The notes below the pieces were generated by a model. It was not told where the DNA came from. It searched no databases and saw only the letters and a list, made by a program, of their open reading frames with translations. A stretch of 64,000 nt of DNA from Neodontobutis hainanensis (lineage: Eukaryota > Chordata > Actinopteri > Gobiiformes > Odontobutidae): contig JALDNG010000408.1 of assembly GCA_024349245.1 (NCBI GenBank), forward strand, positions 1 through 64,000, read 5' to 3'. How positions within the stretch are numbered: position 1 is the stretch's first letter; every line of letters begins with the position of its first letter. The position numbers and the translations under genes were made by a program. This document shows, in pieces, positions 12,951 to 25,568 of the stretch.

Positions 12951-13079
12951 TCAAGGTGTGACTAGTTGACACAGTTCATTTACTCGAAATTGTGAATTCA
13001 TGAAATTCGATTTTATCAATGCTGCATGTGCATTTTATACGTGGTCTACCTCCAGTATGGCTTGAGATAACCTCTTAAG
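12951..13079 (-). pseudogene. Broken coding frame upstream of the RT relic
   Basis: In one minus frame LKRLSQAILEVDHV is followed by TAA, then NAHAALIKSNFMNSQFRV and ELCQLVTP, then TGA. The composition is clearly coding-like on both sides of the TAA. It may be the N-terminal part of the retroelement's protein or an unrelated gene. No domain is recognised. Confidence 0.4.
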
Positions 13080-13217
13080 AACTGTTTAAATATCTTTAAA
13101 ATATTCTTCATAGATTCTTGAAATCATTATATTTCATTTTAAAAAATTACAAAGCTCAGTCAAGCGAGTATTTTATCCATAATCGTGTAAAAATCATTCT
13201 ATGGTGTTACAAATTCC

Positions 13218-13527
13218 TTATGAGAAAAGCGAAAATTCGCAGAAACAACTATCAAAGATTGGGAAAAGCTGTTTTGATTTTGTTTTATTCTTCAATCGCA
13301 TAAAGTTAAAATTTTTAATACAAGTCGAGAGATAGAATTGGTGATCAACTGCTTCATCCATGATTTCCTCAATATTTTTCTTTTATATTCATCTTTAATG
13401 GTATCTGAATTAAGTTTTCTATCATCGATACACTAGCTAAAATTTTTTTATTTAATTCTATGACATTATGTGTACACCTAAGACTTTCGCTTTCACTAAA
13501 TACATCATTTTTTTGCATTTTTGTCAT
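13218..13527 (-). pseudogene. Unrecognised coding frame with a homopolymer frameshift
   Basis: From an ATG at 13527 a minus frame runs 52 codons (MTKMQKNDVFSESESL, NVIELNKKILASVSMIENLI) to TGA at 13369. Just before the stop, at an A5 run, shifting by one base gives a further open frame, EEIMDEAVDHQFYLSTC, that continues to TAA at 13218. A single missing A in the homopolymer would join them. The protein looks helical and charged. It could be a true N-terminus or an internal piece of the relic. No family is recognised. Confidence 0.4.
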
Positions 13528-13829
13528 AGTTGTTGAACATTACAGTCTTTATAATTCTTAAGATGCTATTGAGTTTTGAAGTAAAGTATTATTTATTATT
13601 TTTATTGATATATAGTATGTTAAAACTGTTTAAGACGATATCAACTTCATTGACTATAAAAGCACTGGTTTGAAGTTCAATGAATAAAAAACAGATTCTG
13701 ATTTTTTTCTTTATGTAATTTTTGATGATGAAATCCTTGAATAAAAACCATTAAAACGTATTGTATTGGGGATGAACCCGATCCTTTTAGCTGAAGAATA
13801 TTCTTGGACAGTTTATCAGAATATCTCAC

Positions 13830-13890
13830 CTGATATTTATGTAACCATTTATTCCGCTAGAAACGATAAAATCAGGTTTTATCATTTTGG
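13830..13890 (-). CDS. Candidate exon with a consensus donor
   Basis: Minus strand: acceptor TTTAAACTAG, 61 nt, then CAG/GTGAGA, a strong donor. Only one frame is open, reading KMIKPDFIVSSGINGYINI. A second AG (ATTCTTCAG) follows 39 nt later, giving a possible very short intron, 13791-13829. The downstream sequence continues coding-like (KDRVHPQYNTF) but with in-frame TAA codons. The protein is unrecognised. It could be the 5' part of the island's gene. Confidence 0.4.
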
Positions 13891-14711
13891 CTAGTTTAAA
13901 TTGGTAAAGATATTTATTCTGAATATTCAACAGGTATTCTATTAATACGAACGAAAGTAGTTGTGAAGGGAATTAAACCCCTACGATTGACAAATTAAGA
14001 ATGAATGTCATATGCATGATTCTCTTTTAAGCAGTACACATTCACTGATTGACTAGTTCCGAAATTAAAATAACTAGAAATTGATTAATTTATGATTATT
14101 AACAATCCTATATATATTTATGCAGTTTAAACATTATTGAGTTAAATTTGTCTTTTCAGCTTTTATGATCTCGTCGTTAAAAATTTTTCATGATGTTACC
14201 TGTACATTACCCAGTCTTCTGACTAAACGAACAACATTTGTCAAAAGTATACATATTTATATTTTTTGCATGTTTTATGATGTTATCTCTTTGAAATTTT
14301 TTTCAAAATATTTTAAGTGGTCTCACGTTTCTCTCAGTTTCTTTTTCTGATTGGTACAATTTTGAGGCGTTGCGTTTAAATTCCACAGTGTTAACCAGGG
14401 ATTAAATTTCTTGTTCTGAGAGGTATAAACCTGCATTAATGATGTTCATATATGCTTGAGATAAGTTTTTAGGATTCAATGAGCATAAAAAAGCTGCGGT
14501 CTTGAATAAATTGAAAGTATCGTTGATGTTTATTAATCTATGCTTCATTGAAATCGAGTAAAGTCAAGCTAAAAATATTTTTTCTCAAAAAAAGATAGTC
14601 AAGATAGATATCTGAAATTTGCTGTCTTGTTTTCTTTATTGATTCTTAAGATTAAATTTGAATGTTTATAAGTCTTTTACATTTTTCCACGTGAGTTTGT
14701 CTTATTTTAAG

Positions 14712-14945
14712 AAAGGCAATCACTTCCATGTCTCATATCATTCAACCAAGACTTTAGAGCAATCAACTTCTATTCAGACAGAAGCAGTTAAGAAAATTAA
14801 TGAGACTGATTCTTCTTTAAAAAGCCTTCTTCAACGAAGATTGACCAGAAAGTTGGAAAATCTTATTGAAGACAGTCTGATTGGGACCTTGGTAAGATCT
14901 AGACTGAAGAAAGAAGAAGATGGATCTGAATTTAATGCAAACTGA
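14712..14945 (+). CDS. Candidate 3'-terminal exon, helical charged protein
   Basis: Plus strand: acceptor GTCTTATTTTAAG is followed in phase 0 by 77 codons and TGA. The translation includes SIQTEAVKKINETDSSLKSL, LLQRRLTRKLENLIEDSLIG and an acidic end, KEEDGSEFNAN, giving an amphipathic, probably coiled-coil C-terminus. Codons are rich in C and G compared with the flanks, and the frame is far less AT-driven than other open frames of similar size. The frame stays open upstream of the AG, so the exon start is inferred. Upstream exons were not identified with confidence. No family is recognised. Confidence 0.5.
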   Translation, partial: KGNHFHVSYHSTKTLEQSTSIQTEAVKKINETDSSLKSLLQRRLTRKLENLIEDSLIGTLVRSRLKKEEDGSEFNAN

Positions 14946-17396
14946 GAATTATTTTTGTACTTACTCTCTTGGCATAATGAAGACTAACACCCTCATCATC
15001 TACCAGAATTTAGGAGCTAAAATGTCAAACATATAAAAATAACACAGCCAAAACAATAATTTTTTAATTCGCTTAATAAGAATTAATGTATGCTGAGAAT
15101 TCTCGTGTTAATTTTTATTCTCTTTTTATTTATTATTTCATTAAAAATCATTTTAGTTCACAGTTTTTGTGAAAATAAGAACATTTTATTGCACGAGATT
15201 ATATGAATATACTTAATAAACTATTAATGACTCGTCAAGATTTATATTTTGTTTCAAATGATGTTAAAGAGTTTACCTTTTGATAATTTTTGTCTTTTTG
15301 CGACTTTATTTTAAAATTCTGCCTATAATTTTAATTGTTACATAAAATGATAAATATTAATTGATATTCAAAAACTATAACATATATTGAGTTTATTTCA
15401 TTTCAATGATGGTTCTGAGTGTAAGAAATTAAAATTTACTCTTCGAAAATTTGTCATTTTAGATAATTGAAATTTAATATGTTATTCCAGAAATTTTGAA
15501 AACTTAATTACATGCAATAAATAAAAGTTGAAATTAAGAAATATATATGTCGTCCTTTTAATTTTTTTATTTAAGTTAAATTTTACTATTAAATTAATTT
15601 TTTTCTGATTTGAATAAACTCAACATTAAATTTGATCTGATATTAATAAAACAAAATTTTATTTGGAATTTCGTTATTTAAAAATGATAACAAAAAATTA
15701 AAATTCTAGTCTAATTAAATTTATAGGTTTATTTAATAAAGAAACATTGCGCATCCTTGATATATATCGATTTCAGAGTTATAAATGAATTTAAATTTTA
15801 AACTTAATGTGTTTAATGTTTGATGGTTATTATTCAGATATTTTAATGATCATTGCTTTTGAATTTAATTTTCAAAAATATAATATATTCAACCATCCAA
15901 ATGCTATAATTTACTTATAAATATGATTTATCATGTTCTATGCTAAAAAATCAAAGATAGTTTGTTTTTTTTGATTTCGTATAAACTCTTATAATATCAT
16001 ATGTCGAATATTACATGGAAGACGGCAAAATAAATAAAATCTAGAATAGACCGATCAAACATATTATTCGATAAATTTGTCATTATATTTTTGAACTCTG
16101 GGAGATTTCTACTTTGTTTTTTGATCATATTATTTTAAATCAATAAATATAAAAAAACAATCCTCAGTTATTCTTTTTAAGGTTTATTCTTTATCAGAAC
16201 AATAAACAGAACTTTAAATCAAAAAATAGCTAAAATAACGTGTTGACACAAACTTTTTTATTTTCGCAATATTTTTTGTTTATATTTAATTAGAGCTAAA
16301 ATTATAAATGTTTTTTGTACTTTATTGTCAAGATATATTTAAAATGTTTTCGAACATGACCAAGGGTAGACATATTTTCCTAGATTAAGTAAATAATAGA
16401 TTAAAACAGTTTGATTTTAGTATATTAAATATCCATCTGCAATAAGACTGTGAAGATATAAACTTTTTATACGTGGTCAATGATATTTTATTGTGAATAT
16501 ATTTAATTACAAAGTATTAAACAATATTTACTTTGAAAAATATAATACGATTAGATTAAAAATCAAATAAAACTAGTTGAGATGTAGATAGGTTTTATAG
16601 CACTACTTTTAAAGTAAAAATTAAAATTTTTCATCTCTTTATCTGTGTGTGTATATTCCAAGAATATTCCGAGTTAAAAAAATAGTTTATTCAGAATTTA
16701 TACATTTTTACGCGAGACATTGTGAACATGTAGATTGCGTCAAATCTATTGTAATAAAAAATTATAACGTCTATATTGTTAAAAATAAAATAATGAATTG
16801 AAAGAAATCTTATATTATAAAAATTATTGAATACGTTCAAACAATTCCTATCAAATTTAATTTAAAATAAATTAATTATTTATGTTTTGTCAAGTGATTA
16901 AAAAAATGTTCATCTCAATTTTTTTCGGTGAATTCCTGTTTAATTCAGTGAATTTTTAAATTTGTGGAATTTTGGAACAAAGTAAAAATTTCAAACTTTA
17001 TTTTTGAACATAAATTTCAATTCTTTAGGAAAGATATTAAATAAATGAAAAATAGAATTTCATTATTTGATATTTATCAACACAGGTTATAAGTTTGATC
17101 TTTTTCAATCATTCAGACAATAACAATGTCTGCTTATTTTTACTCTTAGTTTGTATTGCATCTCTGTTTTTTCGTTAAAGTTCAAAGATCAAATGTCAAA
17201 ATATTTGAAACTTTCGATCAGATCAGATGAGCACTTAAATATATAATACTTTTTCTCATAGTTTCTTTTGTCTCCAAAGCTCAGTTTGTTTTATATCAAT
17301 AGAAAAACATAAAAACATTAATCAGTCATTTAAAAGTTAATAATATCGATTTTTGCGTATTTTCATTGTAAGTCAAGGCAAAATACGTACACTTAC
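14946..17396. other. AT-rich stretch, no gene seen
   Basis: Beyond the stop at 14945 the sequence returns to the AT-rich background. An AATAAA occurs at about 15518-15529. On the minus strand near 14.98 kb an ATG-initiated dozen codons (MMRVLVFIMPRE) ends at a consensus GTAAGT donor, but it has nothing to join to. Confidence 0.5.
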
Positions 17397-17429
17397 CAAC
17401 GATAGGGATGTTTTTATTGAGTGAGTGTC
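17397..17429 (-). CDS. Candidate 33-nt micro-exon
   Basis: On the minus strand, GTTGTATAG and the consensus donor GTAAGTGT enclose 33 nt reading DTHSIKTSLSL in phase 0. It lies in a GC-richer patch (17.38-17.57 kb) with a second candidate exon 92 nt away. There is no paralogue in the window; the product is unknown. Confidence 0.35.
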
Positions 17430-17520
17430 CTATACAACAAGACACTGAATATTAACACGAGTAAATGATGCAAAATAAGGTTAAGAGCTGAAAGGCGGAA
17501 CATAGAAAGCTGATCTTTAC

Positions 17521-17538
17521 CAGATAGAGTATACCAGA
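17521..17538 (-). CDS. Candidate 18-nt micro-exon
   Basis: Minus strand: AATATTAAAG, 18 nt (SGILYL in phase 0), then GTAAAGATC. Using an earlier AG the exon could be 28 nt. It is supported only by splice-like borders and by the neighbouring 33-nt candidate at 17397. Confidence 0.22.
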
Positions 17539-20500
17539 CTTTAATATTCTTCGAAAGAATAAGTGAAAATTTTGAATCATCCTAGCTCTTCAAAGATAAT
17601 TTGCAGTGTTATCTGATATCTTTTCAGTTTAGATTCTTTTCTCATTATATTTCAGTTACCAATTTCTAAATTTTATGACAAAAATAAATTTAAATTTAGT
17701 TTAACACGAATATCTATATGTTATTTTAATAAATGTTAGGTTATTTTATCAAATTAAATTCAGAAGCTAAAATTTTTTATATAAATACATAAATCCAGAA
17801 AATATGCTTTTAAGATGTATCAATACGAATCTTAATTCGAAAAAATCACAAATATAAAATTCAATTACTTTTAGTGTCATTTTATGATTTAAACAATCTA
17901 GACGTAAAACCATCATAAACTAGGAATAGATTTTTATTCATGAGAATTCTAATTTATCTATACTCAGAACAGATATGTTAACCTTTTGAAAAGGAAAGCT
18001 ATGTTCAGATTAACTCATCATTTTCTCCTTCTATTGATGTTTGAATGTTATCCAGATCGATATGGTATTGATGAATAATATGTTTAGTTTATTTGTATTA
18101 ACTCAATTTAGAGTCTGATTATTTCAAAAAGATATAATTCATAAAATATTCAAATAAAATTTTTTAATGAGTTACTTTAATCTTAAAACTAAATTTTTAT
18201 AAAATAGCTGAAAACAGTGATAATTATTTTTACATTGAGTTAACTCATCTCTAATAGAAATAAAGTTAAAAATTTATGTTCTCTTTATATGTAATATGTT
18301 TAAGTTGATTTTTAAAAATTGGTAATACACCTTTTTTTATTAAATAAGAGAAATATATTTTACGAATTATAACGATGACAGTGATATCACTTTGTAACAA
18401 TTTAACAGGTTTTAGACAGGTTAACGAAAAATTCAAAAATATATCATGTTTAAATCACCAATTTTAAATAAAATTATGACAAATTCACTTTCATCTTACC
18501 ATAAGCTCCTTTCATTTTAATCTGCATTATAAAATCAGATGTTAAGATAAACGTACTTATAAAGTAAGTCATGCTAATGATTATATCTCAAGAGTATGAA
18601 AAATCATATTTAAGACTCAGATTTAATTAAATGCCAAATAAAATGTTTTCTTTTTCATATTATTTGACAATTTTTTGCCAAATTGATTGATTTTGAAAGA
18701 ACAGAAAATACGGCTGCAATAAAATATTCTGAGATTTAACATTTTCCTTGACAGGTCTGTGTTTTTTCAGAAACATAGTCATCAAATTATTTGAATTTTA
18801 TAATTTAGTAACCAATAAAACTTGTTCATTTATGCAAATTTCACTTTTAATAAGATATAAATTAAATTCAAATTTTTACAATTAATAAATGAAAGGCGTT
18901 TCTTTGACCCATATAATCATAAAATAGAATAAATAGGACAAAATATCATCGAATTTATATGTTCATACAATTATCTCGTTTAGATAACATTGATTTAACG
19001 AAATTTTTATAAAATCGTTAAAGATAATTCGTTTAATAAAATCTTACATTTAAAGTTTAGGTTATGAGAAAATACTCATTAAGAATGTCGTAAAATATTA
19101 AAAATCAAAAATAGATAATAAGAAGTTAGAATTTGGAATTGTTTTTCTCGTTGTATTCTGTTCAACTAAACTTGTTATCAAGGACATTAATTTCTGAAAA
19201 GGAATAAATGTTTAACCTTATATCAAAGTTTTAATAATGGAGATAATCTCGTTCTATGAAGACTTAATTGAGTTTATAGCAGAGATATAACTCTTCCATA
19301 ACTACCTTGATTCTTATTTCATGACATTAACATTGCTTTAGACTAAAGGGCAGTTGGTTACAGCGATATCATCCTTGCACATTTTCAAAAATTTTTAGTT
19401 TTTGATAATTTTCCGCACAGTTATGGTATGCGCCATTATTACATTTTGTGACATTTTAATGATACTGTGTACATAATTAAAATATTTTATTTTGTGAAAA
19501 AATGTTTGTATTTAGATAGCATATGTAGATAAATACAAGGATAATGTTCATATATTCATGGCGATTCATTAAGTTCGATTTTTATCTCATTGAGTCATAA
19601 TTAATAATTAGTAAATATATGAAATACTTTCTGCTCGATAAATTTTATTTTATCAGACCTAATTATCGCAACTGTATGAATCGTTTTTTCTGTTTATTAG
19701 TGTTACAGAACCAATTTCTTATTGTTTATTATTAAATCTATAAATGTATCAATAGCAAAAAAAGAACAGAGGAAAGAAAATATTATAAAAAATATAATCG
19801 CGATTTTTCGGTAAACGAGACATTCTATGATTATATACGGTCGTATAATTGTCACAAGGTTATACTTATGAATTCCTAACAATGATGTTGATGCATTCTC
19901 TAAATTATACTTTCTTTAAAGAACAATAAAATGTTCATCAATCTAATTTATAAGGGAGAAAGTCGCAAGACACTAATGTGAATAAAAGTAATATATTCAA
20001 TATTTTCTTTAAAAATTGAGAAGTACTGCAAACAGAAATCAATTCAAGGTATGAAATAATTCAACGTAATAGTTATTTTCTGTTTTATTTGAGGAATAAG
20101 TTTGAATTTTAATAGTGTTTTATTGTTAAAATTGTGCTTTTGAAAACACTTAAAAATTTATAATTTTAGTCTTCATGAAATGATATCACTGAAAAGTTGA
20201 GTAATGCGAAATATTTTAATTATATTCAGTTTTAAGATATAAACTAATCTAACTAAATAGGCGAAAAAAATATAACACCACAAAATTCGACCTTTCGTGA
20301 TATTTATCCTCAATATATAAAATATGGATATTCAAAATATAAACAGCAATTAATTAAAAAACATAATAAGATAAGTACAAAAGTAAATTAGTCTTGTCAA
20401 TGTGATTAAAATAAAGATAACTGTTTTAAAAATAATAAAAACAATTATTTATGTTGTTTAAATGGAAAATTACATGATCGGAATTTCTTTGAATTTAAAG

Positions 20501-20910
20501 CTTTCATCAATAAATATTAGAAATAACAAAATATTTCCCAAAAGAATAAATTGATATATTAAATATCATACATTTAAATTTTATTGATTTTCATTAATAA
20601 TTTTACAAATATACAAAATTCATAAACAGCTACAAAGAAATGAGTTGTTATGTGATATTTTCTAAAATTAAAAGTGGTACTTTAGTCTTTATTATTATGT
20701 TTGCTATGAATTTACTTTGAGTTAGAACATTCACAATGAATGAATGTTATATTATAAAAAATTTGAAATATTATAATTTCAGTGTCAAATGTTAAATTTA
20801 AAAGGTTTTATTTGAAAAATTTAACAAAATCTATCAAACAAAATAATGCCCCTACAAGTCAAATTGTCAAAATGAACTGAGAATAGTATCAGGTTCAAGG
20901 GGAGTTTTAC
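17539..20910. other. AT-rich stretch, no gene seen
   Basis: No frame of coding-like composition was found. A small GC-richer patch at 19.34-19.44 kb has a 12-nt AG...GTAACC candidate on the minus strand (DDIA), too short to support. Confidence 0.5.
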
Positions 20911-20964
20911 AGAACCGACAACAGATGATATCAAAAAATGTCTGTATATTGGTGATTCATAGTC
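20911..20964 (-). CDS. Candidate 54-nt micro-exon
   Basis: The minus strand acceptor TACTAAATTAG is followed by 54 nt in phase 0, DYESPIYRHFLISSVVGS, and then GTAAAACT. The IY element recalls exon types A (S.IYNQ) and D (PTYA), but the match is weak. The frame stays open past the donor for about 28 more codons (LPLNLILFSVHFDNLTC), so a longer exon is possible. The upstream candidate exon ends only 40 nt away. Confidence 0.4.
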
Positions 20965-21004
20965 CTAATTTAGTAAGAAATGTGCCACTGAAAAGTATAC
21001 ATAC

Positions 21005-21030
21005 CCCTTAACATCCCCTTGTGAAGACTC
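21005..21030 (-). CDS. Candidate micro-exon next to a 40-nt intron
   Basis: Minus strand: GTAACTAG, 26 nt reading ESSQGDVKG, donor GTATGT. The gap to the next candidate (20965-21004) is 40 nt, begins GTATGT, contains CTTTTCAG and TTCTTACTAAATTAG, and looks like a complete short intron with a branch-point-like TACTAA. The length is one base short of a multiple of three and includes G runs where an indel could hide. Confidence 0.35.
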
Positions 21031-22156
21031 CTAGTTACATTTGTCTCGTTCATGGTGTTCGAAGAATAACATATGATCGGATATATAAATTCAATAAGAA
21101 GAAAAAATTTTATTGTCGATATGAGTATGACAAATTTTACAAAGTTAAAATTTCTGTTTTTCGTGAAATATTAAATATATTCTAAGTGATGAATTTAAAA
21201 ATCGACAGATAATATACGCATGTGTGTATTTCGAATTTATTATCACTGATCATAGAATAGCCAGTTTAACAAATAATTTTATCCGTCTTTCCAAATATCA
21301 TGCATATTCTTCCATAAATAATATTAATAAAATCGCTTATCAAAGTTTTTTCTTCATAAATTTAAATTTGATAATTCTTAAAATACACCATTAAGTCTGT
21401 AGTAAATTTTTAAAAGTTAAATGAAACTGATTAAAATAGCTTCATATTTATTCAAACTAGTGAACCATAAGATTAAAAATATTTCAAGGTTGAATTTTTA
21501 ATTTTTTAAATATTAACAAGAAAGTTATAATTACTCCAGAGGAATGTAAAATGGTTCAAACAAGATTCAACCAAAGATAAACTTTTTATATTTTTAGTGA
21601 TCATGTTTTTAAAAACACATAAAATTTAAAAGTTGATTTTCCCTTTTTTATTCCATCAAACAGAAAAGTAACAAAAATTTCTCATTAAAACCGTTAATAT
21701 ATTAATCATTTTTCAATATTTTATAAGCTAATAAGTAATACTTTGATAAGATTTTTAGAAAAATCAATAATCTTGCCAAAATGTTGATAATAATAAAAAT
21801 TTACAACATGTTATATTAATCAACAAAATCCTAACTCTGTTCTTAAAAAGCGATAAAACTAATAATCAATATAAATAAAGAAAATTTAATTGAACAAGGA
21901 GAACATTTAATTTAAGTACAAAACGGATGTTATCCACCATTATAATTCTTTGTGAGATCTTCACGTTCGATGTATGATATATATGCTGAAATATTTTTAA
22001 ATCATTAGTGCCTAGTTCCAAAATCACTTAACTATTTTCATATGTTATTTCGTTTTGTTTAATTTATAAAAGTATTAAAGCAATAAAATAGCAGGTATAC
22101 ATACTATGCAAATGAATATGTCAAGAAAAAATAAGAATGACGAATAGTTAATATGG

Positions 22157-22168
22157 CGCGCGTGCGCA
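22157..22168. promoter_or_regulatory. NRF-1-like palindromic CpG site
   Basis: The minus strand reads TGCGCACGCGCG, a full match to the animal NRF-1/EWG consensus YGCGCAYGCGCR. A half-site TGCGCA follows about 20 bases later. In this extremely AT-poor-in-CpG setting such an island is striking, and NRF-1 sites usually mark promoters. A short plus frame starts at the ATG at 22238 (MVSKR) but quickly ends. No confirmed gene is attached. Confidence 0.4.
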
Positions 22169-22964
22169 AAACAGAGTATTTATATATGCGCAGGCCCTAA
22201 TTTTCTTGATATTAATGTTTTGTCTGTATAAGTTAATATGGTATCCAAGCGAAGTAGATTATATCTAATATCTTCGAGATTTTTAATTATATTCATATAA
22301 TTTTCAATTGTGACAATTCTTTTTTGATAACAACGAAACAAATATTAACTTTTCAATGTAGATGAAAAGAATATGTTATATAATGATTTGTTTGAGAAAG
22401 TTTAAGTCTCCATAATCCTTGAGTGATGAAAGACATTTTAATTATAAATGGTGAATTCATTAATTTAAATTTTCAAGTCATATGAATGATTTCAAATAAT
22501 TTATTTTTGAAATACAGATGGATCAATTAAATATTTTAAATACCGTTTAAGCTGGGCAATAAATCGAAACTCAGAAATATTGTTTCATAAAAAAAGATGA
22601 TTAACTTCAAAAACTCGAGTATTTAGGAACAATACTCTACACTCAATAAAATAGTTCCTCGAAAACAGAAAAGCGCAATCTAAATCAATAGATTTTTTAT
22701 GAAAATTAAAAAATTAAAAAAATACACCCTAAACTTTACATATTAAGTGAGTTAGTCAATCACGCAATCTCACAGAATATTATTTAATCAAGACATATTT
22801 CGCATGCTCGTAATTAATTATTTCCGATAAATTACATACAATCGTGTCGAAATATAACTTTGATTTTTGAAAATAATAAAAATTTTTATGCATTTTTGTA
22901 TCCTGATTAATCATCATGTCTTATTTTATTTACAGGGAACCATTTAAGTTCTCGAGGAAATTGA

Positions 22965-23114
22965 AACAATTCGACTCACAATGATATCTTAAAATCTGCA
23001 GAAGCGTATATTTTAAAGTACCTTAATTATAATATTTCACGCAGGCGCGAAACATATAATTGTATATCACAAATTAGTATTCAAAATTCTTCGAATCGTT
23101 TTATTTCAAATTAA
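22965..23114 (+). CDS. Coding-like open frame, unrecognised
   Basis: Plus strand: after a good acceptor (TTATTTACAG, ending at 22935) the sequence GGAACC... has a TGA in this frame at 22962, then 49 open codons to TAA. These include DILKSAEAYILKYLNYNISR and NCISQISIQNSSNRF, with CGC and GCA codons uncommon in the background. An alternative frame from the acceptor reads EPFKFSRKLKQFDSQ before a stop. It could be a broken or misframed exon of a gene driven from the CpG island at 22.16 kb. No family is recognised. Confidence 0.28.
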   Translation, partial: NNSTHNDILKSAEAYILKYLNYNISRRRETYNCISQISIQNSSNRFISN

Positions 23115-25480
23115 CCCCATTCTATCTTCAAATTGGTAAAATCTAAGCCAGTAAATCTTTATCATCTGGTGTCTTGACTGATATAATTTTATAAATTCAA
23201 CTAGATCAACCTAATATCAACTAAATTATTTAATGAATATTATTTTATTTATTGACATGTTGTGGCCTGAATTAAGGTTATTTTTTGTGACAGATAGCTG
23301 TTATTTCTTTAAGTGTCCATAAAATCTCATATTTAATTCAACGAATTAATGTGAAATAATTAAATCTTAATTCTATGCGTACATATGAGTTTCCTTTCAT
23401 CATAATATAAGTTCATACTTATGTAAAAAACTCCAATTTTAAGAAATTTTTGATGAATATTAAAATTTTTGTTGCTTAGTATAATTTAATGATTTTAGAT
23501 TCCGTCACTTGTTAAAATTTTAATATTTAACAAATTCGAGCTTTTATTTGTTTTTTTTTTATGATAACGAACATTTCACACTTCATCTCGAGAATACTAA
23601 AATTGAAATAGAAGTGATTTTTTTTACAGATTGAAAATTTTTACTTCGACAAAGTCATAAATCTCTTATTTATAAAAACAGAAAATAGTATATATCCGAC
23701 GTTGATAATGTAAAAAAGCATGCGCGAAATGAATAAAGATGGTTGCTAAATTAGCATTCTTTTAAATAATTATTACCGTGCTCATCACGCGAATTTTTAT
23801 TACCATTAAACCAATAGTTTCATTTTCAATTGTAAATAAATTTGATATTTTTGACCATAATTTTATCAGATACCAAAGCTAAAAAAATTGATGAAAATGA
23901 ATTTTTAATAATATTTTGGCATTAAAACTCAATAACGTTTTTAAAATTGAATTTCTTCTTTCATTTCTGAAGATAACTGAATAATTTTATGATTTTTATG
24001 AAATTCGAAAAAATAAATAATAACAGAGAAGTTCAAACATTAAAATTGTCAATCATTGGATTGGCTTTTAATATGAATTAATGTACGATTAAATAAATAT
24101 TTTTATTTGATAACTGAATTAAGAATTATTTTTTAAATTTTCAGATCTAAGACATGATATAAAATAAAACTAGACTGATTAAAAATCAATAAACATTCAA
24201 AGAACGACAGAACGTGAAAAATTGTTTCTTTCATAAATATTTTTCCGTTTAAAGATAAGTATTATTTTAAAATCGAGTAAAAATGAATAAATCGAAAAAG
24301 AATACTTTGGATAAAATATGATTTAGCAGCTCATTGTATATTCAGAAGTTAAATAAATACATCTGATACAAATGCACGTATTTGAGCCATTGACTATTTC
24401 ATTCACAAGTAAAAAGATGAAAATTTGGTTTGTGCGATATAAAATAAAATAAAAAGCGTTTAGTTATATTTCATCATAATAAACAAAGACTTTCAATAAT
24501 TCATAAATAACTGTTTAAATTATCATATAGAAACCATATCTTTATGAATTTTAAAATTAAAAACTTAATTTTCTACGATCTTTTTAGACTATTCTTCATT
24601 TAACTTTGTGATATCCATGAATAGATATTGTCTTTAAACAAATATAAACCGACATTATTTTAATAACCGAGCAGACGCAAAACATTTATTTGGGATTTAT
24701 TAAACATATCGATTTACTATTTCTAAAAATAAAGAACAAATTAAATATAAACAAATTTTTTATTTGGAATTTTCCTCAATCTTTCTTTACTTATGGTACC
24801 CTTAAATTACAGTTAAAAACAATAGAGATATTATTAGTATATGATTTTTTGACGGTTGTAGTCGAAAACATTCGGAGAATTTTAATTATTTATCAACTGA
24901 AAAGGTTACAATTTTTTAATCATGGGATTGATGTTTTAATTTAAGCATTTCCCTAATCTCTTCAAATTTATAAGCTTATAAAATATTTAAAGATTGAATC
25001 GTGTTAATTTTTATAAAAAGCAGAAACCGCAAAATAAATTTCCTCGTTCTGTATCTTATATTTCAAATATAAGATAAATGAATTATTATTTTTAAATACC
25101 TTTTATTTATATTTGATTTTGTTGAAAAATATTGACTATTTTAAAAGGCTGTATCGTAGAGAATTTTCAAATATATTTCAAAATTAAAATTATATCATAT
25201 CTATGCCTTTTTGATAAGAATGATAGGAATCTCTCTAAAAACACAATAAAACTAAATAACTGCATGTATTTCAACATATACGTAAATAACCTCACGTTAG
25301 AGACAGATTATGTAAAGAAGTCATTCAATTTATTATATTACAGGATACTAAATTATTTGAATTTTGGGTGAAACGATGTTTTAGATAATAACACTTTTAG
25401 ATAATTCGTAGTTAATTCAACCATCGAGGATGATAAATAATGTTCTAAATAAAGCTGTTTGAATGAAAAACTTGAGAATT
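23115..25480. other. AT-rich stretch, no gene seen
   Basis: A CpG-containing string, GCATGCGCGAAATG, near 23.72 kb is followed by an ATG in good context that opens only eight codons. An 84-codon AT-driven frame at 24690-24944 starts with TTG, has background composition and is taken as chance. Confidence 0.5.
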
Positions 25481-25568
25481 TTAAAATATAAAAACAGCGA
25501 AATCTAAATAAATTGACATATCAAAATAAACTGTGTCAGACAGATTTGATTTGAAGTTTGTAAGGTAA

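Noticed and set aside
20870..21060. Resemblance of the minus frame to a transporter membrane segment
   Set aside because: Only loose hydrophobic similarity, with two in-frame TAGs that are better read as splice acceptors.
24690..24944. 84-codon plus frame
   Set aside because: Begins with TTG and has pure background composition; frames of this length are expected a few times by chance in 64 kb at this AT content.
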